Source of the DNA: Rhodocyclaceae bacterium
GTDB taxonomy: Bacteria > Pseudomonadota > Gammaproteobacteria > Burkholderiales > Rhodocyclaceae
DNA length: 64,000 bases
Direction of reading: 5' to 3'
Assembly: GCA_030681195.1 (NCBI GenBank)
Contig: JAUXXJ010000056.1
Span: 1-64,000, forward strand
Shown here in pieces: positions 26,924 through 34,690 of the stretch. The first letter of the stretch is position 1. Each line of letters starts with the position of its first letter. The notes under the pieces were generated by a model. It made no database searches. It saw nothing but the letters and a program-made list of their open reading frames with translations, and was not told the origin of the DNA. Both the position numbers and the translations under genes were made by a program.

Positions 26924-26956
26924 AAGGGGTTAGCAGTTACTTACCGCTAACCCCTT
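26924..26956 (-). terminator. terminator downstream of tRNA-Lys(CTT)
   Basis: A perfect 11-bp stem, 26924-26934 with 26946-26956, with T's after it on the minus strand. The 11-nt loop differs by one base from that of the left-end hairpin, while the stems differ by paired changes. Confidence 0.75.
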
Positions 26957-26964
26957 GCTGTTCT

Positions 26965-27040
26965 TGGTGGGCCGTGAGTGGATCGAACACTCGACAAACG
27001 GATTAAGAGTCCGCTGCTCTACCAGCTGAGCTAACGGCCC
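26965..27040 (-). tRNA. tRNA-Lys (anticodon CTT)
   Basis: A 76-nt cloverleaf on the minus strand: acceptor GGGCCGT pairs before ACCA (CCA encoded), D-arm AGCTCAGCTGGTAGAGC, anticodon loop CTCTTAA giving CTT, and T-arm with TTCGATCC. It is the integration target of the adjacent island; its 3' half is duplicated at 22921-22966. Confidence 0.95.
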
Positions 27041-27046
27041 GGTAGT

Positions 27047-27077
27047 AACAACGCCGTCCTTGTGAGACGGCGTTGTT
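27047..27077 (-). other. 12-bp hairpin between the two tRNA-Lys genes
   Basis: 27047-27058 pairs perfectly with 27066-27077 around a 7-nt loop. There is no T run, so it is more likely a processing signal or spacer hairpin than a terminator. Confidence 0.55.
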
Positions 27078-27082
27078 GGTGT

Positions 27083-27158
27083 TGGTGGGTGGTACAGGAT
27101 TTGAACCTGTGACCAATTGGTTAAAAGCCAACTGCTCTACCGGCTGAGCTAACCACCC
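27083..27158 (-). tRNA. tRNA-Lys (anticodon TTT)
   Basis: A 76-nt cloverleaf on the minus strand: acceptor GGGTGGT, anticodon loop CTTTTAA giving TTT, T-arm with TTCAAATC, CCA encoded. It is transcribed together with, and ahead of, the CTT isoacceptor. Confidence 0.95.
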
Positions 27159-27224
27159 GCTGAAACAAGAGGCAGGATTATATTTGGGTCAGCTGAAACC
27201 TGTCAAACCCTGAATTACTTTTCC

Positions 27225-27944
27225 TCAGAAATCTCCGTTGGCACCGGCACGCATGATCTTGTCAATAGCTTCGCGCACCATGATGGATTTCTCACGCAGG
27301 CCTGCCGAGATCTGGTTGGGATTCTTGCTGCTATCGAGCCAGCGCACATCCCAGTCGAGCGTCAGTACCCAGATTTTCTTGTTGGCATCTTCGACGACGG
27401 AAATGCGGCAGGGCAGGAATATGGCGAATTCCAGCGAGAGGTCGAGCAGCTCGCGTGCAACCATCGCGTCACAGAAGCTGAGAAACTCAACACGCGGCGT
27501 GTCCTGCTTGCCGCTGATGGCGACGACATCTTTCCAGAGCTGGCTGACGCCGACGTACTTGAAGTTGAGTTCGTTGGCCTTCGCCTTCATGGAGGTGATG
27601 ACGTCCTCGAAGCTCAAGCCTTCCTTCGCTGGATATTTGACCGCCATCATCGCGATCATTTCCTGCATCGAGAAGGGGTTCATCGCCATCAGGCTGGAGA
27701 CGAAGTTGGCGCGCGCTTCGGGGCTGATCGACTCGCGCATGGTGTTCGGCACAGCCTTTTCCTGTGGGCGGGTCGGGGGGAACTGGATGTTGTAGGGCAT
27801 GGGGCTACCCTGCAGGTTTTGCGACGGCAACTGACTAGGCTTGCCATCACGCTTGACGCCTTCGTCGGCGGCCCAGGCGAACGAACTTGCCAAGGTGGCA
27901 CACATCAGAGCGGTAGCGAGTTTCTTATGGATGTTACGCGGCAT
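27225..27944 (-). CDS. exported DUF302-domain protein
   Basis: A 239-residue exported protein: signal peptide about 1-25 (ending AWA), a proline-rich linker, a Met-rich segment (AMNPFSMQEMIAMMA), then a DUF302-like domain (about 105-230) with the strand pattern ISVVEDANKKIWVLTLD. DUF302 proteins often occur with sulfur-oxidation or cytochrome genes; the biochemical role is unknown. It follows the Met-rich repeat gene on the same strand, 89 bp apart, and probably shares its transcript and compartment. Confidence 0.7.
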   Translation of the reverse strand: MPRNIHKKLATALMCATLASSFAWAADEGVKRDGKPSQLPSQNLQGSPMPYNIQFPPTRPQEKAVPNTMRESISPEARANFVSSLMAMNPFSMQEMIAMMAVKYPAKEGLSFEDVITSMKAKANELNFKYVGVSQLWKDVVAISGKQDTPRVEFLSFCDAMVARELLDLSLEFAIFLPCRISVVEDANKKIWVLTLDWDVRWLDSSKNPNQISAGLREKSIMVREAIDKIMRAGANGDF

Positions 27945-28033
27945 GGAAACCGTCCTCCAAAAGGGGAAAACCGGCGCGGAAACCCAGGTGGGTTCCCGCG
28001 CCTTGCACGCCTCGGGAGCGAGGCGCCGAGGAT

Positions 28034-29266
28034 TTACTTCTTGACAGCGTCGGCAGTGGCATTGGCCGCGTCAGCACCAGCCTTGGCACCCGACTTGGCC
28101 ATGTCAGCGCCCGACTTGGTGGCGGTCTTGGCGGCCTTGGTACCGGCCTTCATGCCGGTCTTGGCGGTGCCAGTCATCGACTTGTTCATGTCGGTGGCCA
28201 TTTTCGGCATTTGCTGCATGGCCACGGCCATGGCATTCATCATCTGCACCATGAGCGCCGGGTTCATCATCTTCATCATGGCGTCCATCATCTGCGGATT
28301 GGTCATCATGCCGACCCACTGATTCATCATTTCGGGCGACATCATCTGCATCATGCTGTTGATCATCTTCGGATCAGTCATGGCAGCCATGAAGGGGGTC
28401 CACATCTTGGGATCCATCATGCCCATCATGCTGTTCATCATCTTCGGGTCGGTCATGGCGGACATGAACGAGTTCATGATGGCGGGATCCATCATTTTCA
28501 TCATGGCGTCCATCATCTTCGGATCCAGCATGGCGTTCATCCACGTCGTCATGATTTTGGGATCCATCATCTTCATCATGGAATCCATCATCTTCGGATC
28601 GGTCATGGCGTTCATCCACGGGCCCATGACTTTGGGGTCCATCATGGCGGTCATGCTGTTCATCAACTTGGGATCGGTCATCATGGTGACGAAGGGCATC
28701 CACACCTTGGGCTCAACCATGCCCATCATGGCGTTCATGAACTTGGGATCGGTCATGCTGGTCATGAACGGTGTCCAGACCTTGGGGTCGACCACGGACA
28801 TCATGCTGCTCATCATCTTCGGATCAGTCATGGCGGTGATCATGGGCGTCCACAGCTTCGGGTCGGCCATGGCCATCATCGAGTTCATGAACTTGGGATC
28901 GGTCATGATGCCCATCCACGCCGTCATCATCTTCGGGTCAGCCATGGCCATCATGCTGTTCATCAGCTTGGGATCGGTCATCGCCGTCATGAAGGTGGTC
29001 ATCATGGCGGGGTCCATCATCTTCATCATGGCTTCCATCATCTTCGGGTCGGTCATGGCGGTCATCCAGGGACCCATGACCTTGGGATCCATCATGCCCA
29101 TCATGGAGTTCATCATTTTCGGATCGGTCATGGTCGTCATCCAGCTACCCATGTCCTTCGACCAGCCGTCCATGGCGGGCATTTGCATGGTTTGGGCCAT
29201 GCCGGAAACAGGGGCTTGCAGCATGGCGACGAGGGCTGCGGTCATCAGGGATTTACGGAATTGCAT
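28034..29266 (-). CDS. exported Met-rich tandem-repeat protein
   Basis: A 410-residue protein with a signal peptide (about 1-24, ending GMA). Residues 46-345 are twelve tandem 25-residue repeats of the form MTDPKMMNSMM-x-MMDPK-x8; I count 99 Met in these 300 residues, one in three. Each unit has two DPK half-repeats. The last 45 residues are Lys/Ala/Gly-rich. There is no cysteine in the mature part. GGAGGT just before ATG 29266 fixes the start. In related bacteria (Azospira) a periplasmic Met-rich peptide, MrpX, scavenges hypochlorous acid and is recycled by the methionine sulfoxide reductase MsrP (YedY). A similar sink, or a copper/haem-binding role, is possible, but homology to MrpX is not established. 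Confidence 0.85.
   Translation of the reverse strand: MQFRKSLMTAALVAMLQAPVSGMAQTMQMPAMDGWSKDMGSWMTTMTDPKMMNSMMGMMDPKVMGPWMTAMTDPKMMEAMMKMMDPAMMTTFMTAMTDPKLMNSMMAMADPKMMTAWMGIMTDPKFMNSMMAMADPKLWTPMITAMTDPKMMSSMMSVVDPKVWTPFMTSMTDPKFMNAMMGMVEPKVWMPFVTMMTDPKLMNSMTAMMDPKVMGPWMNAMTDPKMMDSMMKMMDPKIMTTWMNAMLDPKMMDAMMKMMDPAIMNSFMSAMTDPKMMNSMMGMMDPKMWTPFMAAMTDPKMINSMMQMMSPEMMNQWVGMMTNPQMMDAMMKMMNPALMVQMMNAMAVAMQQMPKMATDMNKSMTGTAKTGMKAGTKAAKTATKSGADMAKSGAKAGADAANATADAVKK
28232..29131 (-). repeat. twelve 75-bp coding tandem repeats
   Basis: These 900 bp encode twelve 25-residue units without length change. The invariant parts are D-P-K/A/E/Q positions and Met pairs; the rest varies, so the array is old or purified at the protein level rather than freshly amplified. 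Confidence 0.9.
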
Positions 29267-29314
29267 CTTGCTACCTCCAAAGATTAAGATGATTTGAAAA
29301 TCGGTGGAGGCAAC

Positions 29315-29338
29315 AAAAGTCGGCGCTCGCGGGACGGC
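29315..29338 (+). repeat. dispersed 24-bp repeat, copy 9
   Basis: 1 core mismatch. In the 178-bp gap between the YeeE-like and Met-rich genes, upstream of the latter. Confidence 0.85.
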
Positions 29339-29444
29339 GCTTGTCTGTTCCTCCAAACAGCAGTGCATGGCCGATACTTTGTCGACCATGCTTGTAATGA
29401 CGGCAGACGTTTTGAGGCGCCTGCCGTTGGGTGCTACGTACTAC

Positions 29445-30566
29445 TTAGCCTTCTTCGCGCATCATGCGCCAGTATTCGTATTTCATCGTCGCGGTGGCAC
29501 CGATCACAATCGCGATGAAGGTGATGATCGCGCCGATCGACAGTGTCGAGAAACCGGTGATGCCCTGACCGACGGTACAGCCCATCGCAGTGACGCCGCC
29601 GAAGCCCATCATGATGCCGCCAATGATGTGGCGGAACATATCCTGGGCGGAAACAAAATGCTCCCAACGGAAGGCCTTGGTGGCGATGGCATAGAGGAAG
29701 GAGCCGATGCCGACACCGAAGACGGTGGCAATGCCCCAACTCACCACGGTGCCCGTGTCGGTCCATAGCGACCAGAGTTCCAGCGTATAGCCGGCCGGCG
29801 CCACAAAGGAGAAGGATTCGGCCAGCTTGGAGTTGGTGCCGATCGCCATCTCGGTAAGCGTCTCGGGGTTTTCAGCCCAGCCGAGCTTGCCGGTGATGTA
29901 CCAGCCAGCCACGACGATGCTGCCGAGCACGATGCCGGCGATGAAGTTTTCCTTGTTTTCCCAGAACGACTTGCTGAATAGCACGAAGGCCATCAAGGCA
30001 GCGGCAAGGAGGATGCCAATGGTCAGTTCGGCCATCGGCAGTTCCATGCCGAGGCTCTGGTGTAGCAAGTAAGGCAGCGTCTGGTGGGTGGGCAGGTTGA
30101 TGGTGACGCTGGGATGCTGCAGCCACTCGGTGCGCGGCACGGCAAAGATGCCACGCAGCGTGACGTTGGCGGCGTAAGCCATGTAGATGAACACGACCAC
30201 CGCCTTGAGGTTGCCACCGCCGACACGCACCAGCGTCTTGTTACCGCAACCGGAGGCCAGCGTCATGCCGATGCCGAAGATCAGGCCGCCAACGATGTGG
30301 GCCAACCACGGCAGGTTCTGGCCGGTGTAGATGGTATTGGCGAGGTTGATGGTGCCGCTATAGGCGAGGTAGTTGGTGCCGAGAATGGCGACGGCGATGG
30401 TCAATAGCCACGCCCGCATGCGGCCCCAGTCGCCCATATTCACGACATCGGAGATCGCACCCATGGTACAGAAGTTGGTTTTGTTGGCGAAAAAGCCAAA
30501 AATCAGACCGAGCCCGAATCCCCACCAGACGACGGTGCTGGCAATACCTTGCAATTCCTGCGGCAT
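29445..30566 (-). CDS. YeeE/YedE-family sulfur-compound transporter
   Basis: A 373-residue membrane protein with about nine to ten helices. It has the family's conserved Cys sites: NFCTMGAI (about 31-38), SGCGNK (about 104-109) and GCTVGQG (near 328), which in YeeE (TsuA) hand thiosulfate across the membrane by transient hydrogen bonds. The substrate may be thiosulfate or another sulfur/selenium species. GAGGAGA lies before the ATG. It is first in a run with the Met-rich and DUF302 genes, which suggests a sulfur- or redox-linked periplasmic function for all three. Confidence 0.85.
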   Translation of the reverse strand: MPQELQGIASTVVWWGFGLGLIFGFFANKTNFCTMGAISDVVNMGDWGRMRAWLLTIAVAILGTNYLAYSGTINLANTIYTGQNLPWLAHIVGGLIFGIGMTLASGCGNKTLVRVGGGNLKAVVVFIYMAYAANVTLRGIFAVPRTEWLQHPSVTINLPTHQTLPYLLHQSLGMELPMAELTIGILLAAALMAFVLFSKSFWENKENFIAGIVLGSIVVAGWYITGKLGWAENPETLTEMAIGTNSKLAESFSFVAPAGYTLELWSLWTDTGTVVSWGIATVFGVGIGSFLYAIATKAFRWEHFVSAQDMFRHIIGGIMMGFGGVTAMGCTVGQGITGFSTLSIGAIITFIAIVIGATATMKYEYWRMMREEG

Positions 30567-30664
30567 GCAATCTCCTCAATACTCTTGTTATTCTGGAAAA
30601 TGTGATTCTGCTCTAAAGCCGGCATCTGCTGCATTCAAAGCATCATCTTTTTTATAACCACACT

Positions 30665-31354
30665 CTATATCAGGCCGTTCTGATATTCAGTGGGGTCAGC
30701 CTGCCTGGCAGCAGCGAAGCCCTCGCGGCGCAGGCGGCAGGCGTCGCAGACGCCGCAGGCGTGTCCGGCGGCATTGGCCTGGTAGCACGAGACGGTCAGC
30801 GCGTAATCGACGCCCAACGCCAGCCCGCGCCGGATGATGGCCGCTTTTGAAAGGTTGATGAGCGGTGCATGCACCCGCAGCGTGTGACCTTCGACGCCTG
30901 CCTTGGTGGCGAGATTGGCCATCTGTTCGAAGGCCTGGATGAAGGCCGGCCGGCAGTCTGGATAGCCGGAGTAATCAACGGCATTGACGCCGACGAAGAT
31001 GTCCTGTGCGCCCAGCACTTCCGCCCAGCCCAGCGCCAGCGCGAGCATGATGGTGTTGCGGGCGGGCACATAGGTGACGGGGATGCCCGGTTGCACGCCA
31101 TCGGTCGGGACGGCAATGGCGGTATCGGTCAGCGCGGAACCGCCGAACTGACCCATGTCGAGATGGATGGTGCGATGGCTGCGCGCACCGAGGGCGGCGG
31201 CGACACGGTTGGCCGCATTCAGCTCGGCGGCGTGGCGCTGGCCGTAATCGACCGAAAGACAGTGGCAAGCGTAGCCGGTATCACGGGCGATGGCGAGGCA
31301 GGTGGCGGAGTCAAGTCCGCCGGAGAGGAGGACGACGGCAGGTTTAGCGTCCAC
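30665..31354 (-). CDS. queC: 7-cyano-7-deazaguanine synthase QueC
   Basis: A 229-residue enzyme that converts 7-carboxy-7-deazaguanine to preQ0 in the queuosine pathway, using ATP and ammonia. The PP-loop SGGLDSATC (about 11-19) binds ATP, and the C-terminal [14 protein letters not shown] holds the zinc-binding cysteines. GTG start; it overlaps the queE end by 11 bp, so both are translated together at the end of the tol-que transcript. Confidence 0.95.
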   Translation of the reverse strand: MDAKPAVVLLSGGLDSATCLAIARDTGYACHCLSVDYGQRHAAELNAANRVAAALGARSHRTIHLDMGQFGGSALTDTAIAVPTDGVQPGIPVTYVPARNTIMLALALGWAEVLGAQDIFVGVNAVDYSGYPDCRPAFIQAFEQMANLATKAGVEGHTLRVHAPLINLSKAAIIRRGLALGVDYALTVSCYQANAAGHACGVCDACRLRREGFAAARQADPTEYQNGLI

Positions 31355-32033
31355 GGCTCTCCTTCCACAGCATCTTGTGCAACTGTAATTGAAAGCGCAC
31401 GTTCAGGCGATCATCGAGAATCCATTGCGCGAGATCAGCCGGCGCCAGACGATCCCATACGGGTGAAAAGAGCACGGGGCAGGGAATCTGCCGTACCCCA
31501 TGCGGGGCATTGCATCCTGCGAGCGCCGACATTTCATGTTGGCCGGCGATCAACGCCTTGGCCCACTCGTAATCACCGCGCGAGGCGAGGACGATTTTCA
31601 ACTCGTCGGTGGCGCGCAGCAGCTCAAAATTCTCCCAGCGGTTCTTGTCCGCTTCACCAGAGTCCGGTGCCTTGAGATCGACGATGCGTGAGACGCGCGC
31701 ATCGACCTTGCCGATATCGAGTGCGCCAGACGTTTCCAGCGAGACCGAGTAGCCGGCATCGCAGAGCGCCGTCAGCAGCGGCAGACAGTTCGCTTGCGCA
31801 AGCGGTTCACCGCCGGTGACGCAGACGGTCGGGCAGTCAAACGCAGTGACACGCGCGAGGATGTCATCGAGCGTCAGCGTTTCGCCACCCGTGAACGCAT
31901 AGGTCGTGTCGCACCAGACGCAGCGCAGCGGACAACCCGTCAGACGGATGAACACGGTGGGGAGTCCGACGCGCGTCGACTCGCCCTGCAGGGAGTAAAA
32001 GATTTCGCTGATGCGCAGCGCCGCTACCGCCAT
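31344..32033 (-). CDS. queE: 7-carboxy-7-deazaguanine synthase QueE
   Basis: A 229-residue radical-SAM enzyme, which forms 7-carboxy-7-deazaguanine from carboxytetrahydropterin. It has the FYSLQGES start, the cluster motif [10 protein letters not shown] (a CX3CX2C cluster site) and TGGEPLAQ. A stretch read as MSALAGCN near residue 168 appears to come from a degenerate dispersed repeat in a variable loop. Confidence 0.94.
   Translation of the reverse strand: MAVAALRISEIFYSLQGESTRVGLPTVFIRLTGCPLRCVWCDTTYAFTGGETLTLDDILARVTAFDCPTVCVTGGEPLAQANCLPLLTALCDAGYSVSLETSGALDIGKVDARVSRIVDLKAPDSGEADKNRWENFELLRATDELKIVLASRGDYEWAKALIAGQHEMSALAGCNAPHGVRQIPCPVLFSPVWDRLAPADLAQWILDDRLNVRFQLQLHKMLWKESRGR
31511..31534 (-). 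repeat. degenerate dispersed repeat, copy 10 (inside queE)
   Basis: About 5 of 20 core positions differ, but the first nine bases (GTCGGCGCT on the minus strand) are intact. Read in frame as MSALAGCN. Confidence 0.5.
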
Positions 32034-32041
32034 GACCGGGC

Positions 32042-32824
32042 TTAGCGCTTTTTCTTCGGCGCGAGGGTCTTCAGCCGCGAGCGAGCGGTCTCTACGGCCG
32101 GACTGGTGGGAAACTTCTCGACCAGCATTTCCAGCACCTTGATTGCGCCATTCACATCCTTGGCCGCGACCAGTGCATTGGCCTGCTGCAACAGGGCATC
32201 AGGTGCCTTGCTGTCATTCGGCCAGTTGGCCGCGACTTTGCCGAAACTGGTCGCTGCCCCGAGGAAGCCTTTTTGCTGGTAGAGGCTTGAGCCCAGCCAG
32301 TAGTGTGCACTGGGTAGTAGCGTGGATTGCGGGTGCTTGGCGATGAACGCGTCAAAACTGGCCTGCGCCTCTTTATAGCGGCTTTCGCGGAAGAGGCCGA
32401 GCGCGGCTTCATAGTCGCGCATTTCGACCTGGGGGTCGGCCTTGGCGACCGGAGGGGCCGTAGTTGCTGATGCAGTTTCCTCGGTGTTTGTCGTCGGAGC
32501 GGCACTTTCGAGCTTGCGCAGCCGGTTGTCGAGGTCGACATAAAAATCCTGCTGGCGTTTGTGGGCCGATTCGAGGGAGTGGGTCAGTTCTTCCACCTGT
32601 CCGCGCAGACGGGCAACCTCGCTTTTCAGTGTCTCGATCTGGTTAGCAAAGTCGAACTGGTTTTGCGCGCCGCCATCGACCCGTTGCGTCAGCGCATCAA
32701 CCGTCTTTTTTAGCTCCGCGACCTGCTTGCGTGCTTCGTCATCGCCGAAAAATGCAAAAGTCGGCGCTGACGCGACGGCAAGTACCAGGCAAAACAACGA
32801 GTACAGCGGCGTGCGTAGCCGCAT
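32042..32824 (-). CDS. cpoB: Tol-Pal system protein CpoB (YbgF)
   Basis: A 260-residue periplasmic protein that coordinates outer-membrane constriction with PBP1B. Signal peptide (about 1-24), a trimerising coiled coil (about 28-105, heptads with LKKTVDALTQ and LRGQVEELT), a flexible linker, then TPR repeats (about 135-255; YEAALGLFRESRYKEAQASF and similar). The end of the signal peptide, AVASAPTFA, is encoded by a dispersed repeat. Its ATG shares one base with the pal stop. Confidence 0.93.
   Translation of the reverse strand: MRLRTPLYSLFCLVLAVASAPTFAFFGDDEARKQVAELKKTVDALTQRVDGGAQNQFDFANQIETLKSEVARLRGQVEELTHSLESAHKRQQDFYVDLDNRLRKLESAAPTTNTEETASATTAPPVAKADPQVEMRDYEAALGLFRESRYKEAQASFDAFIAKHPQSTLLPSAHYWLGSSLYQQKGFLGAATSFGKVAANWPNDSKAPDALLQQANALVAAKDVNGAIKVLEMLVEKFPTSPAVETARSRLKTLAPKKKR
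32756..32779 (+). repeat. dispersed 24-bp repeat, copy 11 (cpoB signal peptide)
   Basis: 2 core mismatches. Read in frame on the minus strand as AVASAPTF, the C-region of the CpoB signal peptide. Confidence 0.82.
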
Positions 32825-33360
32825 CAGAATTCACCCGAGTAGAGCATGTCACCGCGGCGATTCTGCGCCCAGCAGGATTCGCTTTGATCCATGCAGGCCG
32901 GCTTTTCCTCGCCGAGGCTGACAGATTCAAGTTGTGCTTCCTGCACGCCGAGCAGTTGCAGCGCCTTTTTCACGGCTTCGGAACGCTTCTGGCCAAGTGC
33001 CAGGTTGTATTCACGGCTGCCACGCTCGTCGGCATTGCCCTGAATCAGCATCTTGAACTGGGTGTTCGCGGCCAGGAACTTGGCATGGTGGTCGAGCAGG
33101 GCCTTGTATTCATCCTTCACCACGAAGCTGTCGTAGTCGAAGTAGATACTGCGCTTCGAGAGCGGGCTCTTCGGGTCTTTCAACGCGGCAAGGCTGTAGG
33201 GGTCGATGCTGGTGGTCGCCACCCCCGTGCTGGTGACGGCATTGGGATTGCGATCTTCGACGCCGGCACCGGCTTGTTCGGGCGCAGCGGGTTGGCTGCT
33301 GCAGCCGACGAGCGAAAGAATGGCGGCCAGGGTGAGCAGGGAGCTAAGCGTTTTGTGCAT
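32824..33360 (-). CDS. pal: peptidoglycan-associated lipoprotein Pal
   Basis: A 178-residue outer-membrane lipoprotein. Signal peptide with lipobox LVGC (Cys20) and an OmpA-like peptidoglycan-binding domain (about 70-175) with IYFDYDSF, the NADERGSREYNLALGQKR signature and the VSLGEEKP end. It anchors the outer membrane to the wall through TolB and the TolQRA motor. Confidence 0.96.
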   Translation of the reverse strand: MHKTLSSLLTLAAILSLVGCSSQPAAPEQAGAGVEDRNPNAVTSTGVATTSIDPYSLAALKDPKSPLSKRSIYFDYDSFVVKDEYKALLDHHAKFLAANTQFKMLIQGNADERGSREYNLALGQKRSEAVKKALQLLGVQEAQLESVSLGEEKPACMDQSESCWAQNRRGDMLYSGEF

Positions 33361-33384
33361 GATGATTTCCTGACGTAAAGAGAG

Positions 33385-34662
33385 TTACGGAATGAAGGGG
33401 CCCCAGGCCGGCTCGCGAACATCTGCCTTCTGCCCGGAAGAAAGACGTTGCTTGACGCGACCATCGGTCGAGACGGCGGCCAGCACACCGCGTCCGCCGA
33501 CTTCGGTGGCGAAGAGGATCATGCGGCCATTTGGCGAGAAACTCGGCGACTCGTCCTTGGCAGTGTCGGTGAGCACTTGCGTTTGGCGCGTGGCGAGATC
33601 CATGATGGTGACGCGGAAGCGGCCGCTGTCGCGGGTGACGTAGGCCAGCTTCTTGCCATCGGGTGACAGGCGCGGTGTGACGTTGTAGCTGCCCTCGAAG
33701 GTGATGCGCTGCGCGGCACCCCCAGCGGTCGGCAGGCGATAAACCTGCGGGCTGCCACCGCGATCCGAGGTGAAGTAGATGAATTCGCCATCCGGTGAGA
33801 ACTGCGGCTCGGTGTCGATGCCGCTGGAGCTTGCCAGTCGGGTGACGCCACTGCCATCGGCATTGACAAGATAGAGTTGCGAGCTACCGTCCTTGGTCAG
33901 GACAACGGCCAGTTTCTTGCCGTCCGGCGACCAGGCGGGCGCGGAGTTGGAACCCTTGAAGTTGGCCGCGACGTGGCGACGCCCGGTGGCGAGGTCATGC
34001 ACATAGATGATTGGCTTCTTGGCCTCGAAGGAGACGTAGGCCAGTTTGCCACCATCGGGTGACCAGGCGGGCGAGATGATCGGCTCCTTGGACGCCAGCG
34101 CGGCCTGGGCGCCATTGCCATCGGCATCGGCGATCTGCAGTTCGAAACGGCCGGGGTGCTTCACGACATAGGCGATGCGCGTCGAGAAGATGCCGCGTTC
34201 GCCGGTGAGCTTTTCGTAAATGACATCTGAAATGCGGTGGGCGGTGGCGCGAATCTGCTGTGCGTTGTGCGCATAGGCTTGGCCGGCGATGGCGCCCTGC
34301 TTTTGCGTGTCATGCAGGCGGAAGCGGGTTTCATAGCGGCCGTCCGGCGCAGTGCGTACGCTGCCGGCTACCAGGGCATCGGCACCACGGCCTTTCCAGT
34401 CGGCATAGTTGGGTGCGGTGTTTTCATCCATGACTACGCCGGCGGTGTCTTGCAAAGTGAACAAGCCACTACGTTCGAGGTCGGCGCGTACAACGGAAAC
34501 GAGGGCTTGCGAGATGCCACGCTCACCGGCGAAATCGGTGACAGCGATAGGCAGTCGCTGGCTGCCGGAGCCGGTAATGACGATATCGAGCTGTGCCTGG
34601 GAGGCGAAGGCGGTGCAGGCTAACAGCAAGCCCCCGATCAGGCGAGAAGTGAGTGATTTCAT
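33385..34662 (-). CDS. tolB: Tol-Pal periplasmic beta-propeller TolB
   Basis: A 425-residue periplasmic protein: signal peptide about 1-23 (ending SQA), an N-terminal alpha/beta domain (about 24-160) that meets TolA, and a six-bladed beta-propeller made of repeats such as SPAWSPDGGKLAYVS, APAWSPDGKKLAVV and EPQFSPDGEFIYFTS, which binds Pal. Position between tolA and pal is standard. Confidence 0.96.
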   Translation of the reverse strand: MKSLTSRLIGGLLLACTAFASQAQLDIVITGSGSQRLPIAVTDFAGERGISQALVSVVRADLERSGLFTLQDTAGVVMDENTAPNYADWKGRGADALVAGSVRTAPDGRYETRFRLHDTQKQGAIAGQAYAHNAQQIRATAHRISDVIYEKLTGERGIFSTRIAYVVKHPGRFELQIADADGNGAQAALASKEPIISPAWSPDGGKLAYVSFEAKKPIIYVHDLATGRRHVAANFKGSNSAPAWSPDGKKLAVVLTKDGSSQLYLVNADGSGVTRLASSSGIDTEPQFSPDGEFIYFTSDRGGSPQVYRLPTAGGAAQRITFEGSYNVTPRLSPDGKKLAYVTRDSGRFRVTIMDLATRQTQVLTDTAKDESPSFSPNGRMILFATEVGGRGVLAAVSTDGRVKQRLSSGQKADVREPAWGPFIP

Positions 34663-34690
34663 AGGGTTGAATTATAGCCCGTCCTGCCAG

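Larger units (their letters stand above)
22921..26963. mobile_element. small genomic island at tRNA-Lys with restriction-modification system
   Basis: A 46-bp direct repeat, 22921-22966 and 26964-27009 (45 of 46 identical), brackets about 4 kb. The right copy is the 3' half of the intact tRNA-Lys(CTT), from the anticodon loop to CCA; the left copy is an isolated fragment, as expected after integration into a tRNA gene. Cargo is a PaeR7I-like restriction-modification pair plus small genes of unknown role. No integrase or recombination gene is visible, so the element is cargo-only or was mobilised in trans. Confidence 0.75.

Noticed and set aside
27047..27077. Hairpin between tRNAs as a terminator
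   Set aside because: No T run follows on either strand and termination there would cut off the second tRNA.
28232..29131. 75-bp tandem periodicity as a CRISPR or satellite array
   Set aside because: Repeats are contiguous without spacers, vary at many positions and keep a 25-codon frame; they are coding repeats.
28211..29287. Long His/Gly-rich repeat reading frame opposite the Met-rich gene
   Set aside because: ATG repeats read backwards give CAT (His) codons. It has no ribosome-binding site, while the minus frame has a signal peptide and GGAGGT.
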